Shown: piece by piece, positions 6,990-9,081 of the stretch
How positions within the stretch are numbered: position 1 is the first letter of the stretch
How the letters are laid out: each line of letters opens with the position of its first letter
Assembly: GCA_937892275.1 (NCBI GenBank)
Contig: CALAVG010000342.1
Coordinates: 1-9,081, forward strand
DNA from: an uncultured Methanomicrobiales archaeon
GTDB taxonomy: Archaea; Thermoplasmatota; Thermoplasmata; Methanomassiliicoccales; Methanomethylophilaceae
Reading direction: 5' to 3'
DNA length: 9,081 nucleotides
Position numbers and translations under genes: made by a program
The notes under the pieces: model-generated
What the model was told of the DNA's origin: nothing
Seen by the model: the letters and a program-made list of their open reading frames with translations, nothing else
Databases searched by the model: none

Positions 6990-7820
6990 TCACGCGAGGA
7001 AGCTGTAGTATATCGCGCTCAGGATGAATGCGAGGAGTCCGAAGAGCATACCGATCTTTGCCTTCTTCTGTGCTGCGTGGGGGTCGGAGAACACCTTGTA
7101 TGCGCAGTAGAAGAATGCGATATCCGCAAGGATGACGGAGTAGTACATGTAGTTGGCAGGGTCCTGGATGAGGGGATACCAGCTCAGCACCGGACCGGCG
7201 ATGTAGAAGACCGATGCAACGATGGATGCGTTCCTGACGCCGATGGACATGGGAAGTGTCCTTCTTCCGATATCGGAATCCATGTCCTCGATATCCTTGG
7301 AGATCTCCCTTCCGACCGTGACTAGTGCTGCCATTCCGCCGACTGCGATGTTTGCAGTCCAGTCCCCGACGAGCGCTCCTGCCAGGAGGAAGACCATTCC
7401 GGACATCACGGCTATTGTTATGTTCCCGATGAGTCCGCGCTGTTTGGAGTACATCTCGTACGAGAACATCAGGATGACTGCGATGATCACGATCGCTATG
7501 CTATATGGGTCCATCGTAAGGAGGGACAGCAGAGCTGATAATACCAGCATACCTACACCGATGTTCCTTGCCTGGATTGCTGTTAGTTGTCCGGAGGGAA
7601 TGGGACGGGTAGGGTGCGCGGTCCTGTCGATTTCGACGTCGACATAATCGTTCAGTGAGTTACCGCCGGCTATGAAACAGAAAACAACGAAGAATCCTAT
7701 GATGAGGTTGCCCCAATAGTCGATCATCGACGTACCGGCCGCCATGAAGGCGGCAATGAGTATTGCGAACGATCCGATCAGGACGTTCCCGAGCCTGAAC
7801 AGCCGGAGGTACTTGTTCAT
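6990..7820 (-). CDS. UbiA prenyltransferase, likely digeranylgeranylglyceryl phosphate synthase
   Basis: This 276-residue protein has about eight to nine membrane helices and the two Asp-rich UbiA motifs: NSLNDYVDVEIDR (54-66, with N57, D58, D61 and D65) and REISKDIEDMDSD (171-183). Between them is YSKQRGLIGN (124-133). The first motif followed directly by the THPTRPIPSG-like segment (AHPTRPIPSG, 68-77) and the length are typical of archaeal geranylgeranylglycerol-phosphate geranylgeranyltransferase. That enzyme adds the second geranylgeranyl chain to 3-O-geranylgeranylglyceryl phosphate in the membrane, the second ether-bond step of archaeal lipids. Other UbiA enzymes (quinone or heme pathways) share the motifs, so the exact substrate is inferred. 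A TATA-like box sits at leaderless distance from the ATG. It is divergent from a polyprenol-kinase-family gene, which supports a lipid role. Confidence 0.82.
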   Translation of the reverse strand: MNKYLRLFRLGNVLIGSFAILIAAFMAAGTSMIDYWGNLIIGFFVVFCFIAGGNSLNDYVDVEIDRTAHPTRPIPSGQLTAIQARNIGVGMLVLSALLSLLTMDPYSIAIVIIAVILMFSYEMYSKQRGLIGNITIAVMSGMVFLLAGALVGDWTANIAVGGMAALVTVGREISKDIEDMDSDIGRRTLPMSIGVRNASIVASVFYIAGPVLSWYPLIQDPANYMYYSVILADIAFFYCAYKVFSDPHAAQKKAKIGMLFGLLAFILSAIYYSFLA

Positions 7821-7840
7821 GGTCCTTCATCGCTGAGGAG

Positions 7841-7848
7841 ATATAATT
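7841..7848 (-). promoter_or_regulatory. Putative TATA box for the UbiA gene
   Basis: The plus-strand sequence atataatt (aattatat on the minus strand) is centred about 25 bases before the UbiA ATG at 7820. This is the clearest TATA-like element in the window and predicts a leaderless transcript that probably also carries the PemK-like gene. Confidence 0.55.
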
Positions 7849-7853
7849 TCATT

Positions 7854-7888
7854 TGTCGAACGATGGTTGCATCTGTCGAACATAGGTT
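7854..7888. repeat. Two-copy direct repeat between divergent lipid-gene promoters
   Basis: tgtcgaacgatggtt (7854-7868) and tgtcgaacataggtt (7874-7888) match at 12 of 15 positions, with eight identical bases at the left end and a period of exactly 20 bases, about two helical turns. The pair lies between the TATA-like box of the UbiA gene and that of the kinase gene, and the second copy touches the latter. A regulator binding here could control both genes. No regulator is identified. Confidence 0.45.
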
Positions 7889-7893
7889 TATCT
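7886..7893 (+). promoter_or_regulatory. Putative TATA box for the polyprenol-kinase-like gene
   Basis: The bases ggtttatc hold a TATA-like core that would place the transcript start near 7914-7918, shortly before the ribosome site and the ATG at 7932. The ATG at 7863 lies upstream of this element and would not be in such a transcript. Confidence 0.35.
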
Positions 7894-7918
7894 CTAACCT
7901 ATCCATTCAGAATTTAAC

Positions 7919-7923
7919 AGGTG
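7919..7923 (+). promoter_or_regulatory. Ribosome binding site supporting the ATG at 7932
   Basis: The sequence aggtg sits 8 bases before the ATG at 7932, a suitable distance for pairing with the 16S rRNA end. It decides against the longer frame beginning at 7863. Confidence 0.4.
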
Positions 7924-7931
7924 TGTGGCAC

Positions 7932-8660
7932 ATGGGTTTGGAGGAGTTTTTCCAGATGACAACCAATGATTTGGTCGCCCTGGTGCTCGTTTACGCCCTG
8001 ATAATCGTCGTATTGGCAGTTGCCCTGCTCGTTCAGAAAAGGTACGGCGACAGATACGACATACGCAAGATAATCCACATAGGCATCGGTAACTTCGTGT
8101 TCATCTGGTGGATGTTCGAGAACGCATGGGTGATGGAGGCGTTCTTCGCCATCCCATTCGCGATCATACTGTTCTTCGCCATGCTGAAGGACAATGTGAT
8201 ATCGAATTCCACTCTTGGGGACATCTCCAAGAACAAGGGCCACAAGCAGGGACTGTTCCTGTATGTGATCAGCATAGTGATTCTAGTTGCAGTATGCTTC
8301 AATGAGCACTGGACCGCAGCATCCATAGGTATCGTCGCGATGACCTGGGGGGACGGATTCGGAAGCATCATCGGGAAGAGGTTCGGGAAGCACAGCATCA
8401 TCAAGGGGAAGTCGGTCGAAGGTACGCTGGCGGTGTTCCTTGCTACCACCATCGTGTCATTGATCCTTGTGTTCTTCCTCGGTGTGATGCCCCTTCCGAA
8501 CAATACAGGTATTGTGCTCTCGGCATGCATCCCCATGTGGGCATGCTGCCTGATCGCAGGTGCGGTGGTATCGATAACAGAGATGGTGTCACCCGGATGG
8601 GTGGACAACCTTGTGAACAGCATGGCGGTCACCGCCGTGATGATCCTCCTGGGGCTGTGA
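7932..8660 (+). CDS. Polyprenol/diacylglycerol kinase family membrane protein (SEC59/DGK1/VTE5 type)
   Basis: The 242-residue product has about seven membrane helices. It shows the conserved motifs of CTP-dependent lipid kinases and related cytidylyltransferases: RKIIHIGIGN (45-54), WGDGFGSIIGKRFG (139-152) and GKSVEGTLAVF (159-169). Eukaryotic relatives phosphorylate dolichol, diacylglycerol or phytol with CTP. In an archaeon, geranylgeraniol, another polyprenol or an archaeol-type lipid would be plausible substrates, but this is inference. The first 23 codons of the longest frame (from 7863) were dropped because they hold promoter-like DNA and the repeat, while the ATG at 7932 has a ribosome site and opens directly before helix 1. 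It is divergent from the UbiA lipid gene, and the P-loop kinase gene starts 6 bases after its stop, probably in one operon. Confidence 0.78.
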   Translation: MGLEEFFQMTTNDLVALVLVYALIIVVLAVALLVQKRYGDRYDIRKIIHIGIGNFVFIWWMFENAWVMEAFFAIPFAIILFFAMLKDNVISNSTLGDISKNKGHKQGLFLYVISIVILVAVCFNEHWTAASIGIVAMTWGDGFGSIIGKRFGKHSIIKGKSVEGTLAVFLATTIVSLILVFFLGVMPLPNNTGIVLSACIPMWACCLIAGAVVSITEMVSPGWVDNLVNSMAVTAVMILLGL

Positions 8661-8666
8661 TGGAAG

Positions 8667-9081
8667 ATGACGTGGTACGCTGTGGACGGTATGGACGGTT
8701 CCGGTAAGACCACATCATCCGATTTCATACACGAACAGCTGGCGGAGGAGGGAAGGAAGGTCCTGGAGATCACGCATCCCAATCAGGACACGTCCTTCGG
8801 AAGGACGGCCGCAAGATTCCTTCTCAAGGACGGGAAAGGAGCCGTATTGGTATCGACCATGTTCTACATCCTCGACGTGCTTCATTCGCTCCGCGTGAAG
8901 AGGAAGCATGGAAAGGAATATGACGACATCATATTCGTGAGGTACAGTCTCGCGGCGGCATATATGCCCGAGAAACTGTGCAGACCTCTCTACAAAATCA
9001 TAGAGTTCTTCCTTCCGGTCCCCGACGTGAAGATCTATGTCGATGTGGAACCGAAGATAGCTCTGCAGAGGATATACGAGA
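8667..9081 (+). CDS. Thymidylate-kinase-like P-loop kinase, N-terminal part (cut by window end)
   Basis: The open frame runs off the right edge, giving 138 residues. It starts with a P-loop, VDGMDGSGKTT (6-16), followed by a helix, a strand with ITHPNQD where thymidylate kinases have a Thr-Arg-Glu-Pro motif, and FVRYSLAAAYM (90-100), which aligns with the family DR(Y/H)..S..AYQ. The strand DVKIYVDVEP (120-129) matches the typical PD..iyLdv.P. True dTMP kinases phosphorylate dTMP to dTDP with ATP. Here the Asp before Arg92 is replaced by Val, and the Glu-Pro motif is altered, so the acceptor may differ. The ATG at 8667 lies 6 bases past the upstream kinase stop, so translational coupling is likely. 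The lid region is beyond the window. Confidence 0.7.
   Translation, partial: MTWYAVDGMDGSGKTTSSDFIHEQLAEEGRKVLEITHPNQDTSFGRTAARFLLKDGKGAVLVSTMFYILDVLHSLRVKRKHGKEYDDIIFVRYSLAAAYMPEKLCRPLYKIIEFFLPVPDVKIYVDVEPKIALQRIYE

Noticed and set aside
7863..7931. A longer start for the polyprenol-kinase-like protein at ATG 7863.
   Set aside because: This would place promoter-like DNA and the direct repeat inside the gene, and the extra 23 residues do not look like part of the membrane protein. The ATG at 7932 has a ribosome site.
8033..8782. A 249-codon open frame on the minus strand.
   Set aside because: It lies opposite the polyprenol-kinase-like gene and the P-loop gene, both with clear family motifs. 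Its translation shows no recognisable domain.
1..9081. CRISPR arrays, tRNA genes, rRNA, insertion-sequence ends and integrase genes.
   Set aside because: Reading through the window I saw no regularly spaced repeats, no tRNA-like TΨC arm sequence with cloverleaf, and no transposase or integrase motifs. This was by eye, so a small RNA could be missed.

Overview
The window looks like chromosomal DNA of an archaeon, most likely a methanogen of the Methanomassiliicoccales (Thermoplasmata). This is an inference from three things. There is a UbiA-family enzyme of the archaeal ether-lipid pathway. Several genes have TATA-like boxes about 25 bases before the start codon, as in leaderless archaeal transcripts. 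A phosphate-transporter gene is interrupted by a single in-frame amber codon (TAG) while all nine visible gene ends use TGA, the pattern expected where TAG is read as pyrrolysine. No pyl gene or rRNA lies in the window, so the assignment is not proven.

Layout from left to right. (1) 1-305: the end of a GNAT acetyltransferase gene. (2) 444-1565: an orphan HipA-like kinase, richer in A+T than its neighbours. (3) 1604-2827: a 12-helix MFS permease. (4) 2900-3670: a YqaJ-type PD-(D/E)XK nuclease. It converges with no gap on (5), an SLC13/ArsB-NhaD-type anion permease at 3671-4792 on the minus strand. (6) 4946-6619: a Na+/phosphate cotransporter with a PhoU-like tail and an in-frame TAG at 6134-6136, divergent from the anion permease. 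It converges with no gap on (7), a PemK/MazF-like protein at 6620-6985, which lies 4 bases behind (8), a digeranylgeranylglyceryl-phosphate-synthase-like UbiA prenyltransferase at 6990-7820, both on the minus strand. (9) 7932-8660: a polyprenol/diacylglycerol-kinase-family membrane protein, divergent from the UbiA gene across a short region with a 20-base-period direct repeat. (10) 8667 to the window end: a thymidylate-kinase-like P-loop protein, cut off by the window edge.

Two functional themes stand out. One is transport of small anions (genes 5 and 6, perhaps gene 3). The other is prenyl or ether-lipid metabolism (genes 8 and 9, possibly with 10). The HipA-like, YqaJ-like and PemK-like genes are types often seen in mobile or defence settings, but no integrase, transposase, phage structural gene, antitoxin or CRISPR array is visible here. 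The most interesting observation is the amber codon inside the phosphate-transporter gene, which would add a pyrrolysine or readthrough residue to a non-methyltransferase membrane protein and would decide whether its PhoU domain is made.
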